DNA from: an uncultured Saprospiraceae bacterium
GTDB taxonomy: Bacteria > Bacteroidota > Bacteroidia > Chitinophagales > Saprospiraceae
Direction: 5' to 3'
Assembly (NCBI GenBank): GCA_937921595.1
Contig: CAKZTD010000032.1
Coordinates: forward strand, 1-64,000
DNA length: 64,000 nucleotides
Made by a program: the position numbers and the translations under genes. The notes beneath the pieces are model-generated. The model was not told the DNA's origin, searched no databases, and was given only the letters and a program-made list of their open reading frames with translations. Positions within the stretch are counted from its first letter, which is position 1; every line of letters begins with the position of its first letter. This document shows positions 33,822 through 43,218 of this stretch, piece after piece.

Positions 33822-34865
33822 ATGTCATTGACTATCAAGGAATTGAAAAACTTAGAAGATCCTACAGCGGCTTCTCGGAAACGAGACCACATCGAACTAG
33901 CCTTCCAATCTCAGATTGAAGAGGGTAAACTGGACAAGCGATTCTACTACGAACCGATGCTTTCTCCCCATCCTGACTTTAATACATCATCAGATATCAG
34001 CTTCCTCGGAAAAACCATGAAACATCCAATTTGGGTGTCTAGTATGACCGGTGGGACAGAAATGGCTCGGACTATCAACCATAATCTAGCGAAAGCATGT
34101 GCAGCATTTGGAATGGGCATGGGACTAGGATCCTGTCGTGCATTATTAAGGAGTGATGAAACGTTTCCTGATTTTGATGTACGAGGATTGATTGGAGACG
34201 ATCTTCCGCTTTATGCAAATCTAGGGATTGCCCAACTGGAAGAACTAATAGACGATCAGGATATTTTTTTGATTGATAAAATGATAGACAAGTTACGAGC
34301 TGATGGTTTGATCATCCACGTAAACCCTTTTCAGGAATGGTTACAACCTGAAGGTGATCGTTTCAAACGTCCACCTTTACAAACTATTGAAACGATTCTT
34401 GAAAAAGCTTCCTATCCGATTATTGTAAAAGAAGTTGGTCAAGGTATGGGTTATGAAAGTTTAAAAGCTTTGTTCCAATTACCACTTGCTGCCGTAGATT
34501 TTGCAGCTAATGGTGGGACTAATTTTGCTAAACTTGAATTACTAAGAAGTACGCCCACGAAACATAAAATCTACGAGCAATTAGCAATGGTTGGCCATAG
34601 TGCTGAAGAGATGGTCGGAATAACAAATCAGTTAATTGATGAACTTGGTGACCGGATGCGGTGCAAACAAGTCATAATATCCGGTGGCGTAAAGAACTTC
34701 CTGGATGGTTATTATTTAATTAATAAATTAGCACTCCCAAGTATTTACGGTCAAGCTTCCGGTTTTTTAAAGCATGCTACTGGTTCTTACGAAGAATTAG
34801 TAACTTACATTGATACTCAAGTCAAAGGTTTAGAGCTTGCTCAGGCCTTTTTAAAAGTAAAATAA
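33822..34865 (+). CDS. fni: Type 2 isopentenyl-diphosphate isomerase
   Basis: The product has 347 residues and a TIM-barrel FMN enzyme layout. RKRDHIELAFQSQ opens the protein, WVSSMTGGTEMARTINHNLA and GSCRALL are the FMN-site blocks, HVNPFQEWLQPEGDR holds the metal/substrate residues, and IISGGVKNFLDGYYLI the phosphate loop. It interconverts IPP and DMAPP. It is followed after 20 bases by HMG-CoA reductase, so it lies in a mevalonate-type isoprenoid operon. Confidence 0.92.
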   Translation: MSLTIKELKNLEDPTAASRKRDHIELAFQSQIEEGKLDKRFYYEPMLSPHPDFNTSSDISFLGKTMKHPIWVSSMTGGTEMARTINHNLAKACAAFGMGMGLGSCRALLRSDETFPDFDVRGLIGDDLPLYANLGIAQLEELIDDQDIFLIDKMIDKLRADGLIIHVNPFQEWLQPEGDRFKRPPLQTIETILEKASYPIIVKEVGQGMGYESLKALFQLPLAAVDFAANGGTNFAKLELLRSTPTKHKIYEQLAMVGHSAEEMVGITNQLIDELGDRMRCKQVIISGGVKNFLDGYYLINKLALPSIYGQASGFLKHATGSYEELVTYIDTQVKGLELAQAFLKVK

Positions 34866-34885
34866 ATACTCACAAAAAGATAAAG

Positions 34886-36241
34886 ATGTCTAAATCAATT
34901 TCTGGTTTTTCTAAATTGTCGAAGCGAGGTAAGCTCAGATGGTTAGTTGAAAATTTTTTCAAGGACCCTGAGAATGTTATGAGAGAAATGAAAAGTTATT
35001 GGTTGTCCAATGAAGAAGAACAGAAAATATTAGACGGTTTTAGTGAGAATACAATTAGCAATTTCTACCTGCCTTTCGGTGTTGCCCCAAACTTTGTTAT
35101 CAACGATAACACCTATGCCATTCCGATGGTCATAGAAGAAAGTTCCGTAGTTGCGGCAGCTTCAAGTGCTGCGAAATTCTGGATGACTCGAGGAGGATTT
35201 AGAGCAAAAGTTATTTCAACAAAAAAAGTTGGACAAGTTCATTTTACTTGGGAAGGAGATGCCAACAAGTTGGAAGAAGCTTTTGAAAATTTAAAAAAGA
35301 AAATGACAGCTGACGCTACTGAGATTACTAAAAACATGGTAGCTCGTGGCGGTGGTGTTCAAGATATACAACTGATCAATTACACTGGAGTTGAAAAACA
35401 TTACTACCAGATCAAAGTGAATTTTGAAACCTGTGATTCCATGGGTGCGAATTTTATAAATTCCGTCCTTGAATCATACGCCGAAAGCCTTAGAAGTTTT
35501 GTAGCTATTCAAGACAACTTCACACCAGAAGAAAAAGAGGTAACTATCATTATGTCTATCCTTTCAAACTACACACCGGAGTGCTTGGTAAGAGCTTGGG
35601 TAGAATGCCCAGTTAAAGATCTTGGTGTTTTTTCAAATGACATTGATGCAGTTACTTTTGCAAAAAAGTTTTGTACAGCTGTTCGGATTGCCCACATTGA
35701 TCAATACCGAGCGACGACTCATAACAAAGGAATTTTCAATGGCATCGATGCTGTTGTTTTAGCCACCGGAAATGACTTCCGAGCCATCGAAGCTTGCGGA
35801 CATACTTATGCATCACAAGATGGACATTACCGTTCATTGAGTAATTGCAAAGTAGAAGATGGTGTGTTTAAATTTTGGTTAGACATTCCATTATCCATCG
35901 GGACTGTTGGTGGTCTGACTAAATTACATCCAATTGCTAAACGATCTTTAGAGATGCTTGGTAATCCAAGTGCTGAAGAGCTGATGATGATTATTGCGAC
36001 GACTGGATTGGCTCAAAATTTTGCAGCCTTACGTTCTTTGGTCACTACTGGTATTCAACAAGGGCACATGAAAATGCACCTTGGCAATATCTTAAACCAC
36101 ATGGAAGCAACAGAACAAGAAAAAGAAAAAGCTTGCACTCACTTTGAGGAGAAAGCGGTTTCTTTTAATGCGGTTCGAGAATTTCTGGATAGTTTAAGGG
36201 TAAAAAAAACTTCGGACAGTAGCTCCATATTAAAGAATTAA
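34886..36241 (+). CDS. Class II hydroxymethylglutaryl-CoA reductase
   Basis: The product has 451 residues. EESSVVAAASSAAKFW carries the catalytic Glu region, CDSMGANF the HMG-CoA loop, ATTHNKGIFNGIDAV the catalytic Lys, and SIGTVGGLTKLHP the C-terminal cofactor motif. The length and sequence are of the class II form found in bacteria. In this setting, with IPP isomerase and a GHMP kinase, a biosynthetic role in the mevalonate pathway is more likely than mevalonate breakdown. Confidence 0.9.
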   Translation: MSKSISGFSKLSKRGKLRWLVENFFKDPENVMREMKSYWLSNEEEQKILDGFSENTISNFYLPFGVAPNFVINDNTYAIPMVIEESSVVAAASSAAKFWMTRGGFRAKVISTKKVGQVHFTWEGDANKLEEAFENLKKKMTADATEITKNMVARGGGVQDIQLINYTGVEKHYYQIKVNFETCDSMGANFINSVLESYAESLRSFVAIQDNFTPEEKEVTIIMSILSNYTPECLVRAWVECPVKDLGVFSNDIDAVTFAKKFCTAVRIAHIDQYRATTHNKGIFNGIDAVVLATGNDFRAIEACGHTYASQDGHYRSLSNCKVEDGVFKFWLDIPLSIGTVGGLTKLHPIAKRSLEMLGNPSAEELMMIIATTGLAQNFAALRSLVTTGIQQGHMKMHLGNILNHMEATEQEKEKACTHFEEKAVSFNAVREFLDSLRVKKTSDSSSILKN

Positions 36242-36250
36242 TCTTCCATT

Positions 36251-37174
36251 TTGACTACACTTTCTTTTCATGCAAACGGCAAATTACTCTTATCTGGAGA
36301 ATACTTTGTACTAGATGGTGCAGAAGCTATTGGGTTGCCTTGCCACTTCGGACAAACACTAAATATCATTCCACACGATTCTTCAAGTTCTCTTTTTTGG
36401 AAAAGCAAAACCAAAGATGGACAAACTTGGTTTGAAGGTTCTTTTGATAAAAATGATTTTTCAATTTTAAAAAATAGTGATCAAAAAACAAGTGAAGTTT
36501 TACAAAACATATTACATCAAGCTCAGATTTTAAATCCTGATTTTTTAAAAGAAAACACCTCTCTTTCAGTTGATACTCAATTGGAATTTCCGAGACTCTG
36601 GGGATTAGGAAGTAGTTCGACTTTAATCTACACTATTGCAAAATGGGCGAACGTCGACCCTTTTAAACTTTCTAACAAAACACTAGGTGGCTCTGGTTAT
36701 GACATTGCATGTGCAGGAGTAAATTATCCGATTTTATACCAAATAAAAAACGAAGAAAGCACTTTTAAAAAAGTAGATTTCAATCCTTCTTTTAAAGAAA
36801 AGATTTTCTTCGTTTACCTGTCCAAAAAACAAAACAGCCGAGAAGGTATTAAGCATTACCGAGCAAAAGCAAAAAATAATAACAAAAGAATAGAAGAGAT
36901 CAGTTCATTGTCTCAAGAGTTTTTAAATGCTAAATCTTTAAAAGATTTTCAAAAAGTCATCTTAGAACATGAGTTAATCGTAAGCGATACTATCGAGATG
37001 CAACGAGCCAAAGATTTATACTTTTCAGATTTTGATGGCGTCATAAAATCATTGGGTGCTTGGGGCGGTGATTTTGTTTTAGCTGCAACAGAATTAAGCA
37101 AAGAAAAAGTGGAGAAATATTTTCGGCAAAAAGGATTCAAGGTCATTCTGAGTTATGACCAAATGGTGAAATAA
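36251..37174 (+). CDS. GYDIA family GHMP kinase
   Basis: The product has 307 residues. ANGKLLLSGEYFVLDGAEAIG opens the fold, WGLGSSSTLIYTIAKW is the GHMP ATP loop, and GGSGYDIACAG is the eponymous GYDIA motif. It probably phosphorylates a mevalonate-pathway intermediate. The only in-frame start is TTG at 36251, 10 bases after the reductase stop. A decayed second copy of its last ~30 codons lies downstream at 37265-37357. Confidence 0.85.
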   Translation: MTTLSFHANGKLLLSGEYFVLDGAEAIGLPCHFGQTLNIIPHDSSSSLFWKSKTKDGQTWFEGSFDKNDFSILKNSDQKTSEVLQNILHQAQILNPDFLKENTSLSVDTQLEFPRLWGLGSSSTLIYTIAKWANVDPFKLSNKTLGGSGYDIACAGVNYPILYQIKNEESTFKKVDFNPSFKEKIFFVYLSKKQNSREGIKHYRAKAKNNNKRIEEISSLSQEFLNAKSLKDFQKVILEHELIVSDTIEMQRAKDLYFSDFDGVIKSLGAWGGDFVLAATELSKEKVEKYFRQKGFKVILSYDQMVK

Positions 37175-37264
37175 TTAATTTTACTTACAATTACTCACTG
37201 CAAGTTACAAACTTGCATTATCTCGTACCTCCAAGTTACAACTTCCTCTGTCGGTTTAAACTAA

Positions 37265-37357
37265 AAAGAGTACCAAGAGAAAGCGAAAAATTATTTCAAC
37301 AAAAAAGGATACGAGACGTTTTTGAGTTATACAGAGATGATAAAACAAAGTGAGTAA
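37265..37357 (+). pseudogene. Remnant copy of the GHMP kinase 3' end
   Basis: In the frame beginning at 37265 the bases encode KEYQEKAKNYFNKKGYETF followed by LSYTEMIKQSE and a stop. This aligns with the end of the intact kinase (KEKVEKYFRQKGFKVILSYDQMVK) at 37102-37174. A stop codon lies just before the fragment and there is no start. It is best explained as what is left of a tandem gene copy or an earlier 3' end. Confidence 0.7.
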
Positions 37358-37415
37358 GAAGTCAAGTAGTCAGTTGGTCAAGCGCTAGGGTTTTTCGTCA
37401 AAAAAATCAACACAT

Positions 37416-38138
37416 ATGTGGAAGTGGTACGATAGTAAAATAATAAAAATAGAAACCGAGTCTTCGACGACCAAACGGATTTGGGTGGAAGTCAGTGATG
37501 TTGACCGTATAGATTTCAAAGCTGGACAGTTCGTCACTATGGATTTACCGATTCATGAAAAGCGATTGAAACGATGGAGAAGTTATTCCATTGCTAATTC
37601 ACCAGACGGAACGAATGTCCTTGAGTTTTGCATTGTAAAACTGGAAGGAGGAGCTGGAAGTACCTACTTGCTGGATGAAGCCAAAATCGGAACGGCCATT
37701 CGATTTAAAGGTCCCGATGGTGGTTTTGTATTACCAGAGACGATTGACAAAGATTTGGTATTGATTTGTACCGGTACTGGTGTTGCGCCGTTTCGAAGTA
37801 TGATCGGAGATTTGATTAATAAGAAAAAAGATTTTAAAAACATTCATCTGATTTTTGGAACTCGCCTCGAAGAGGGGATTCTTTATCGCAAAGAGTTTGA
37901 ACAATGGGAAAAAGATATTCCAGGGTTTAAATATTCGATTGCACTTTCTAGAGAAGAGAACTGGAATGGGCATAAAGGTTATGTACATCCGATTTATTTG
38001 GAAGATCATAAAGAGATTCGGGATGATGTTGATTTTTATATTTGTGGCTGGAGCAACATGATTGATGATGCGGTAGCTAATTTACTAGTGACCTTGGGCT
38101 ATGATAAATCTCAGGTTCATTATGAGCTGTATGGATAA
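37416..38138 (+). CDS. Ferredoxin/flavodoxin reductase-type flavoprotein
   Basis: The product has 240 residues. An FAD-binding barrel with KRWRSYSIANSP (RxYS motif) and GGAGSTYLLDE is followed by a NAD(P)-binding half with LICTGTGVAPFRSMIGD and a C-terminal FYICGWSNMIDDAVANL. No iron-sulfur domain is attached. It would pass electrons between NAD(P)H and ferredoxin, flavodoxin or an oxygenase partner; the partner is not identifiable from the context. Confidence 0.82.
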   Translation: MWKWYDSKIIKIETESSTTKRIWVEVSDVDRIDFKAGQFVTMDLPIHEKRLKRWRSYSIANSPDGTNVLEFCIVKLEGGAGSTYLLDEAKIGTAIRFKGPDGGFVLPETIDKDLVLICTGTGVAPFRSMIGDLINKKKDFKNIHLIFGTRLEEGILYRKEFEQWEKDIPGFKYSIALSREENWNGHKGYVHPIYLEDHKEIRDDVDFYICGWSNMIDDAVANLLVTLGYDKSQVHYELYG

Positions 38139-38267
38139 AACAGGAGTGAGATGTGATCGGCCTGCGGCATGGTGAGGAGTGAGGGCTAAAGGGAGTTTTC
38201 TTTGACTTGTTCGCTACTTTTTACAAAACCTTGATATTTTTTCAAACATTCCTATTGTAAAATGTGT

Positions 38268-38275
38268 TATCTTTG
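38268..38275 (+). promoter_or_regulatory. Promoter -7 element for the Nfu gene
   Basis: TATCTTTG matches TAnnTTTG, 41 bases before the start codon. Confidence 0.55.
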
Positions 38276-38315
38276 TGTAGAATTAATCTAAATAAGATTT
38301 TAAAGAAATAATATA

Positions 38316-38930
38316 ATGGAAAATACCACCACAAAAAGTCCGGTGATGCTGTATACGGAACAAACACCAAATCCAGAATCATTGAAGTTTGTTTCTAACC
38401 GAATGCTCTATAAAGGCACTGCTGATTTCCGAGAGGAAGAGCTAGCAAAAGAATGGTCTCCAATTGGAGCTGCTCTTTTTGAATTGCCTTATGTAAAAGG
38501 AGTTTATGTGTGTAACAACTTCGTGACAATCACTAAAGAATTTAATTACGCTTGGGAAGATGTAATGCTTCCATTGAAAGAATTTATAAAAAACTACATC
38601 GAAGACGGCAAGGAAATATTGAAAGATGGATTTGCTGATGCAATGGCAAAACTAGAATCTGAAAGAGGGGCTAGTTATGAGTATACGGGTGAGGAAACGG
38701 AGATTGTGAAAAAGATCAAGGAGTTGATTGAAACTTACGTGAAGCCTGCAGTTGAGATGGATGGTGGAAATATTGAATTTAAAAATTTCGAACAAGGAAA
38801 AGTAACGGTAGAGCTTCAAGGAAGTTGTAGTGGATGCCCTTCTTCGACTGTGACATTGAAAGCTGGAATTGAAGGAATGTTGAAGAGAATGGTTCCTGAA
38901 GTGACAGAGGTTGTTGCGGAAATGGGGTAA
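38316..38930 (+). CDS. Nfu-type iron-sulfur cluster scaffold
   Basis: The product has 204 residues. The N-terminal Nfu domain (YTEQTPNPESLKFVSNRML) is joined to a C-terminal NifU-like domain with the cluster-binding CSGCPSS and the preceding VEMDGGNIEF. It carries a 4Fe-4S cluster to target proteins. It stands alone, with a promoter before it and a hairpin terminator at 39058. Confidence 0.9.
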   Translation: MENTTTKSPVMLYTEQTPNPESLKFVSNRMLYKGTADFREEELAKEWSPIGAALFELPYVKGVYVCNNFVTITKEFNYAWEDVMLPLKEFIKNYIEDGKEILKDGFADAMAKLESERGASYEYTGEETEIVKKIKELIETYVKPAVEMDGGNIEFKNFEQGKVTVELQGSCSGCPSSTVTLKAGIEGMLKRMVPEVTEVVAEMG

Positions 38931-38949
38931 ATTTCGACTACGTCGAAAT
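38931..38949. repeat. Short palindrome ATTTCGACTACGTCGAAAT
   Basis: It starts directly after the Nfu stop codon. The arms are 8 bases with a 3-base centre. It is similar in wording to the CGA-rich stretch at 15398-15530 and could belong to a dispersed repeat family. Confidence 0.45.
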
Positions 38950-39057
38950 CAAGTGACAAGGGATAGATCAATCAAAGATTGATAGTGATTAATTCAAAAT
39001 CGCTGCGCTTTTTTGAAGGGATAGATTCCTTTAGAATAGCAGGGTTCTGACAAATAA

Positions 39058-39096
39058 TAAAAGTGGAAATCATTGATTTGGTTTCCACTTTTGTGT
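39058..39096 (+). terminator. Terminator after the Nfu gene
   Basis: AAAAGTGGAAA pairs with TTTCCACTTTT around a 12-base loop and is followed by GTGTTT; the A/T flanks allow use in either direction. Confidence 0.65.
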
Positions 39097-39135
39097 TTCT
39101 AAAAAACATTTATAAACTTGCCATTATACTCTTTT

Positions 39136-39684
39136 CTATTTCACATGGACATACATTGGATCTACAAAGTCAGTGAGCCAAACTCCATTGTCAGAAACAT
39201 AAAATTCGATTCCGGTTTGCGCCATTGAAGCTGCCGGTATTTTTAAAATCACAGGGCTGCCATGTCTGCTTCCTACTGACTTTGCAGTTCCTTCTTCTGC
39301 AGATAAATGAACGTGATGTCTTTTGCGTTTTCTAATTCCTTCTCTTAGAATATTGTCGAGATATTGTTTTGCTGTTCCGTGGAATAAAAATTCTGGTGGT
39401 GTAGCAGGTTTATATCCTAAATCGACATCTACGGAATGTCCTTGATTCGCTCTAATCATTCCTCGATCTTCACTCAAAGCAAATCGTTTTTTATTATTAT
39501 TTTCTACGACCTCATTCAACTCTTCAAGGCTCATTGGTTTCCCAAAGGTATCTAGTTTTTCAAGAAGCGTTTCCGTAGAAACCCAGCCATTTTGATCTAA
39601 AATAATTCCAATGAGATTTGGACGATGCCTAAGGACAAGGGAGAGAAACTTACTTTTTACTTTTAATTCTTTTTCATTTTTCAT
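39136..39684 (-). CDS. kptA: RNA 2'-phosphotransferase KptA/Tpt1
   Basis: The product has 182 residues. SKFLSLVLRHRPNLIGI provides the first Arg and His, FHGTAKQYLDNILREG the second block, HHVHLSAEEGTA the third, and the C-terminal NGVWLTDFVDPMYV the last. The enzyme removes a 2'-phosphate from RNA using NAD. Its role in bacteria without tRNA splicing is unclear. It is monocistronic. Confidence 0.9.
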   Translation of the reverse strand: MKNEKELKVKSKFLSLVLRHRPNLIGIILDQNGWVSTETLLEKLDTFGKPMSLEELNEVVENNNKKRFALSEDRGMIRANQGHSVDVDLGYKPATPPEFLFHGTAKQYLDNILREGIRKRKRHHVHLSAEEGTAKSVGSRHGSPVILKIPAASMAQTGIEFYVSDNGVWLTDFVDPMYVHVK

Positions 39685-39949
39685 AATACTTGGTTTTATT
39701 CCACCGTAGAGGTGTTTTGGATATTCACTTAGGGTTGATTTGTGAAATTGTCATTGATAGGTTAAGACCAAAACGCATGAGGCGCTTGACAGTATCCATA
39801 TTAACTAAACCAAATTAAACCTAAAATAGTTCCGTTTATAAAAACCATCGGGTCAATCCCGTATAACACTACAAGATTCAAATGAACCTCATGACCGCAT
39901 AAGACGTAATATAGTTTTTAAATAAATTCCTATTTTGCAAGAAAAAACA

Positions 39950-40759
39950 ATGAATCAAGATACTTTAAAAAACCTGTGCATTGAAAGCTGTGAAGTCATT
40001 AGAGAAGTTGGAATTTTCATAAAACACGAACTAGGAAAAGTACAAGCCAGTGCTATTGAAACCAAAGCATTAAACAGTTTGGTCAGTTATGTTGACAAGG
40101 AAGCGGAAAAACAATTGGTCAAAGGTTTAAACGCATTACTTCCCGAGGCCACTTTTCTAACTGAAGAAGAAACCGTGAAAAGTGAAGCAGGAGAATATCA
40201 ATGGATTATTGATCCTCTCGACGGAACAACAAACTTTCTACATCAACTTCCATTCTTTTCTGTAAGTGTTGGACTGCAACACAAGGAAGAAATTATTATT
40301 GGAATTGTTTACGAAGTCAACCGGAAAGAATGTTTTTATGCCTGGAAAGGTGGCGGTGCTTTTTTAAATGATAAAAAAATTCAAGTTACCAAAACAGCTC
40401 AATTAGGGGACACTCTAATTGCTACTGGGTTCCCTTATTACGACTACGAACACATGCAAGCTTACCTTGGTGTTTTAGAAAATCTAATGAGAAATACCAG
40501 GGGCCTTCGTAGACTCGGTTCCGCAGCATTAGACCTCGCTTATGTGGCTTGCGGAAGGTTCGATGCTTATTTTGAATACAGTCTAAATGCTTGGGATGTT
40601 GCTGGAGGAATTTTACTCGTCAAAGAAGCCGGAGGTGAACTTAGTGATTTTAAAGGAGGAGATGATTATTTATTTGGGAGACAATTAATAGCTGGTAATC
40701 CACAGATTTTAAAAGCATTACAAGGACTAATTCGCGAAAATTTCTATCCAAATAGCTAA
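39950..40759 (+). CDS. suhB: Inositol monophosphatase family protein
   Basis: The product has 269 residues from the ATG at 39950; a TTG at 39935 is in frame. EEETV, WIIDPLDGTTNFLHQLPFFS and NAWDVAGGILLVKEAGG are the metal-binding and substrate motifs of the family. It hydrolyses inositol-1-phosphate or related phosphate monoesters; SuhB-type members also act in rRNA transcription. The substrate cannot be told from sequence. Confidence 0.88.
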   Translation: MNQDTLKNLCIESCEVIREVGIFIKHELGKVQASAIETKALNSLVSYVDKEAEKQLVKGLNALLPEATFLTEEETVKSEAGEYQWIIDPLDGTTNFLHQLPFFSVSVGLQHKEEIIIGIVYEVNRKECFYAWKGGGAFLNDKKIQVTKTAQLGDTLIATGFPYYDYEHMQAYLGVLENLMRNTRGLRRLGSAALDLAYVACGRFDAYFEYSLNAWDVAGGILLVKEAGGELSDFKGGDDYLFGRQLIAGNPQILKALQGLIRENFYPNS

Positions 40760-40840
40760 TTCTGTCTATAATGAAATCTCTTTCATCGAAGAGTCCATGC
40801 TTTTCATGATATAAAAACTACATTTAGGTGTTCTTATTTA

Positions 40841-40866
40841 TATAGCCATATAGTTATATGGCTATA
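40841..40866. repeat. AT-rich inverted repeat before the ABC permease
   Basis: TATAGCCATAT and ATATGGCTATA are perfect 11-base arms around AGTT, 27 bases before the permease start. A partial further copy (CAACTATATGAT) follows. It could be an operator or a hairpin in the leader. Confidence 0.6.
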
Positions 40867-40892
40867 TAACCACACAACTATATGATTTTAAA

Positions 40893-42131
40893 ATGAATGT
40901 AACGGAAAACATAAACATAGCTCTGCGTTCGGTTAGATCAAATCTACTTAGAGCAATCCTGACTATTTTGATTATTGCTTTTGGAATCATGGCATTGGTT
41001 GGAATCCTAACAGCAATTGATGCTGCTATATTTTCTCTCCAGGATAATTTTATTCGGATGGGGGCCAACTCTTTTGAAATCAGTCCTAGTGATGAAGGTG
41101 CTAGTGGAAATAGAAATGGGAAACGTTCAAAAAGAGGTAATATAATTACGTATAAGCAAGCGATGGAATTTAAAGACAAATACGATTTCCCAGCAAGAGT
41201 TTCCGTCAATGTTTTTGGAACTTCCTTGGCTACAGTAAAATATGATGATGAAAAAACCAATCCGAATGTTCGTCTTAGAGGAATAGACGAAAACTATATG
41301 TCGGTCAAAGGTTTTGAAATTGAATACGGTCGAAATCTATCTGCCACAGAAGTAGAATCTGGTAATCATAAAGTAATTATAGGAATGGAAATCGTCAATA
41401 CGCTTTTTGATAAAAAACCTGAAAAATCACTCAACAAAACGATCTCTGTCGGAAATATAAAATACAAAATCATTGGTGTTTTAAAATCTAAAGGCTCAAC
41501 ACTAAATAGCAACGAAGATCGAATCATCCTTGCACCTCTTTCAAATGTCAAACGATATTATGGAACCCGAAAACGAAATTATAATATTTCTGTCGCAGCA
41601 TTTAAACCCGAAGATATGGAAGCTTCAGAAGCTGTAGCTATCGGGACTTTCCGAAGAGTTCGAAAATTAAAAGCTTCACAGGAAAATGATTTTGAAATTT
41701 TTAAAAGCGATAGCTTCATTTCTATTTTAAAAGAAAATACCGTAAAGTTCCGAGCAGCAGCTATTGCCATTGGATTGATTACTTTGTTGGGAGCAGCGAT
41801 CGGGTTGATGAACATTATGCTGGTTTCCGTAACTGAGCGAACCAAAGAAATTGGAATTAGAAAAGCTATTGGTGCAACGAGCAATAATGTCTTGATTCAG
41901 TTTTTAACGGAAGCGGTTGTGATTTGTCAAATCGGAGGAATCATTGGAATTATCTTTGGCATTTTGATTGGATTATTGGTCGCCAGTCTGATGGGCGGAA
42001 GTTTCTTTATTCCTTGGGCCTGGATAACACTTGGTATTTCTGTATGTATGGTTGTTGGTTTAATTTCGGGATTATACCCAGCACTGAAAGCTTCAAGATT
42101 GGATCCGATTGAATCCTTACGATATGAGTAA
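40893..42131 (+). CDS. MacB/FtsX-type ABC transporter permease
   Basis: The product has 412 residues. One N-terminal span ([20 protein letters not shown]) is followed by a ~220-residue extracytoplasmic MacB-type core, then three C-terminal spans with [21 protein letters not shown], the FtsX signature, and a final [10 protein letters not shown]. It would work with an ATP-binding partner in export or mechanotransmission, but no ATPase gene is adjacent. A strong two-way hairpin follows. Confidence 0.85.
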   Translation: MNVTENINIALRSVRSNLLRAILTILIIAFGIMALVGILTAIDAAIFSLQDNFIRMGANSFEISPSDEGASGNRNGKRSKRGNIITYKQAMEFKDKYDFPARVSVNVFGTSLATVKYDDEKTNPNVRLRGIDENYMSVKGFEIEYGRNLSATEVESGNHKVIIGMEIVNTLFDKKPEKSLNKTISVGNIKYKIIGVLKSKGSTLNSNEDRIILAPLSNVKRYYGTRKRNYNISVAAFKPEDMEASEAVAIGTFRRVRKLKASQENDFEIFKSDSFISILKENTVKFRAAAIAIGLITLLGAAIGLMNIMLVSVTERTKEIGIRKAIGATSNNVLIQFLTEAVVICQIGGIIGIIFGILIGLLVASLMGGSFFIPWAWITLGISVCMVVGLISGLYPALKASRLDPIESLRYE

Positions 42132-42157
42132 TAAAAAGTAGTTAAGAGCATATTGAA

Positions 42158-42203
42158 AAATTAAAGCGGGCTAAGAATCATTGTTCTTAACCCGCTTTAA
42201 TTT
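42158..42203. terminator. Bidirectional terminator between ABC permease and apaG
   Basis: AATTAAAGCGGGCTAAGAA pairs with TTCTTAACCCGCTTTAATT (one mismatch) around a short loop, with A/T runs on both sides. Confidence 0.8.
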
Positions 42204-42236
42204 TATAACGCTCTTTAACTTCTTTCAAAAAATTTC

Positions 42237-42623
42237 TTAGTTATTTTTAAAAGGAGCAATCAATTTAAACTCGGGAATAGACACTCGAAATTGTGTATCA
42301 TTATCTTTATTAAGCATCAGAAAAGTACCGTACATTTTTCCTAGATCAGAAATAAGCGGTGACCACGAAACATAGGAATGCGATTCTCCTGGACTTAAAG
42401 TTGGCTGCTTACCGATCACCCCTTCACCTTCCACTTCCCTAACAGCTCCACTTGAGTCCTTTATATACCAGTGACGTCTTAAAAGCTGTACCACTTTACT
42501 ACTCTTATTTTCAATATGTACTTTGTAGGCAAAGATATACTTGTTCTCCAGCGGACGAGAGTAATTCTCTTGGTAGAAAGTTTCTACACTAATTTTAATA
42601 CCGTTAGTCGTAAGCTTTTCCAT
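42237..42623 (-). CDS. apaG: ApaG domain protein
   Basis: The product has 128 residues, the standard length. FAYKVHIENKSSKVVQLLRRHW, EGEGVIGKQPTLSPGESHSY and GTFLMLN are ApaG blocks. The fold is a fibronectin-type sandwich; the biochemical role is not settled. It follows gmk by 10 bases. Confidence 0.9.
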   Translation of the reverse strand: MEKLTTNGIKISVETFYQENYSRPLENKYIFAYKVHIENKSSKVVQLLRRHWYIKDSSGAVREVEGEGVIGKQPTLSPGESHSYVSWSPLISDLGKMYGTFLMLNKDNDTQFRVSIPEFKLIAPFKNN

Positions 42624-42633
42624 CTGTATACAC

Positions 42634-43212
42634 CTATTTTTCGACAGGCTCTTTATTTATAAACGCTAAAACCATCTCTTCCGCTTCTTTCAATGCGACA
42701 TCTAATACATCATTAACCAAAATTGTATCAAATTTGTTCGCATACTTCAATTCTTTTCTTGCTTTTTTTATCCGCTTTTTCAAACTTTTTTCATCTTCCG
42801 TCTTTCGATTTTTCAATCGTTCGATCAACACTTCCTCTGAAGGTGGGTTAATAAAAACAGCTAAAGCCTCATCACCATATACTTTTTTAATCTTCTTTGC
42901 TCCTTGAACATCAATATCAAAAAGAATATGTTTTTCTTCTTTCCACAATCGCTTCACCTCTTTTTTCAAAGTCCCATAAAACTGATCTTCGTAGACTTCT
43001 TCATATTCTACAAACGCATCTTTCTTAATTTTCTTTTTGAATTCTTTCTTGCTCAGAAAGTAATAATGAACACCGTCTTCTTCATGCGGTCTCGGATCTC
43101 GGGTCGTCGCAGAGACAGAGAATGCCAGGAAATCAAATTTTTCCAAGAGGTGTCGGGTGATCGTCGTCTTCCCTGCTCCAGAGGGAGCTGTAAAAATCAA
43201 AAGTTTACTCAT
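42634..43212 (-). CDS. gmk: Guanylate kinase
   Basis: The product has 192 residues. The P-loop is TAPSGAGKTTITRHLL. SVSATTRDPRPHEEDGVHYYF is the GMP-binding block and LFDIDVQGAKKIK the Walker B region. It converts GMP to GDP. It starts 6 bases after the yicC stop; the yicC-gmk pairing is common in bacteria. Confidence 0.95.
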   Translation of the reverse strand: MSKLLIFTAPSGAGKTTITRHLLEKFDFLAFSVSATTRDPRPHEEDGVHYYFLSKKEFKKKIKKDAFVEYEEVYEDQFYGTLKKEVKRLWKEEKHILFDIDVQGAKKIKKVYGDEALAVFINPPSEEVLIERLKNRKTEDEKSLKKRIKKARKELKYANKFDTILVNDVLDVALKEAEEMVLAFINKEPVEK

Positions 43213-43218
43213 CTTAAA

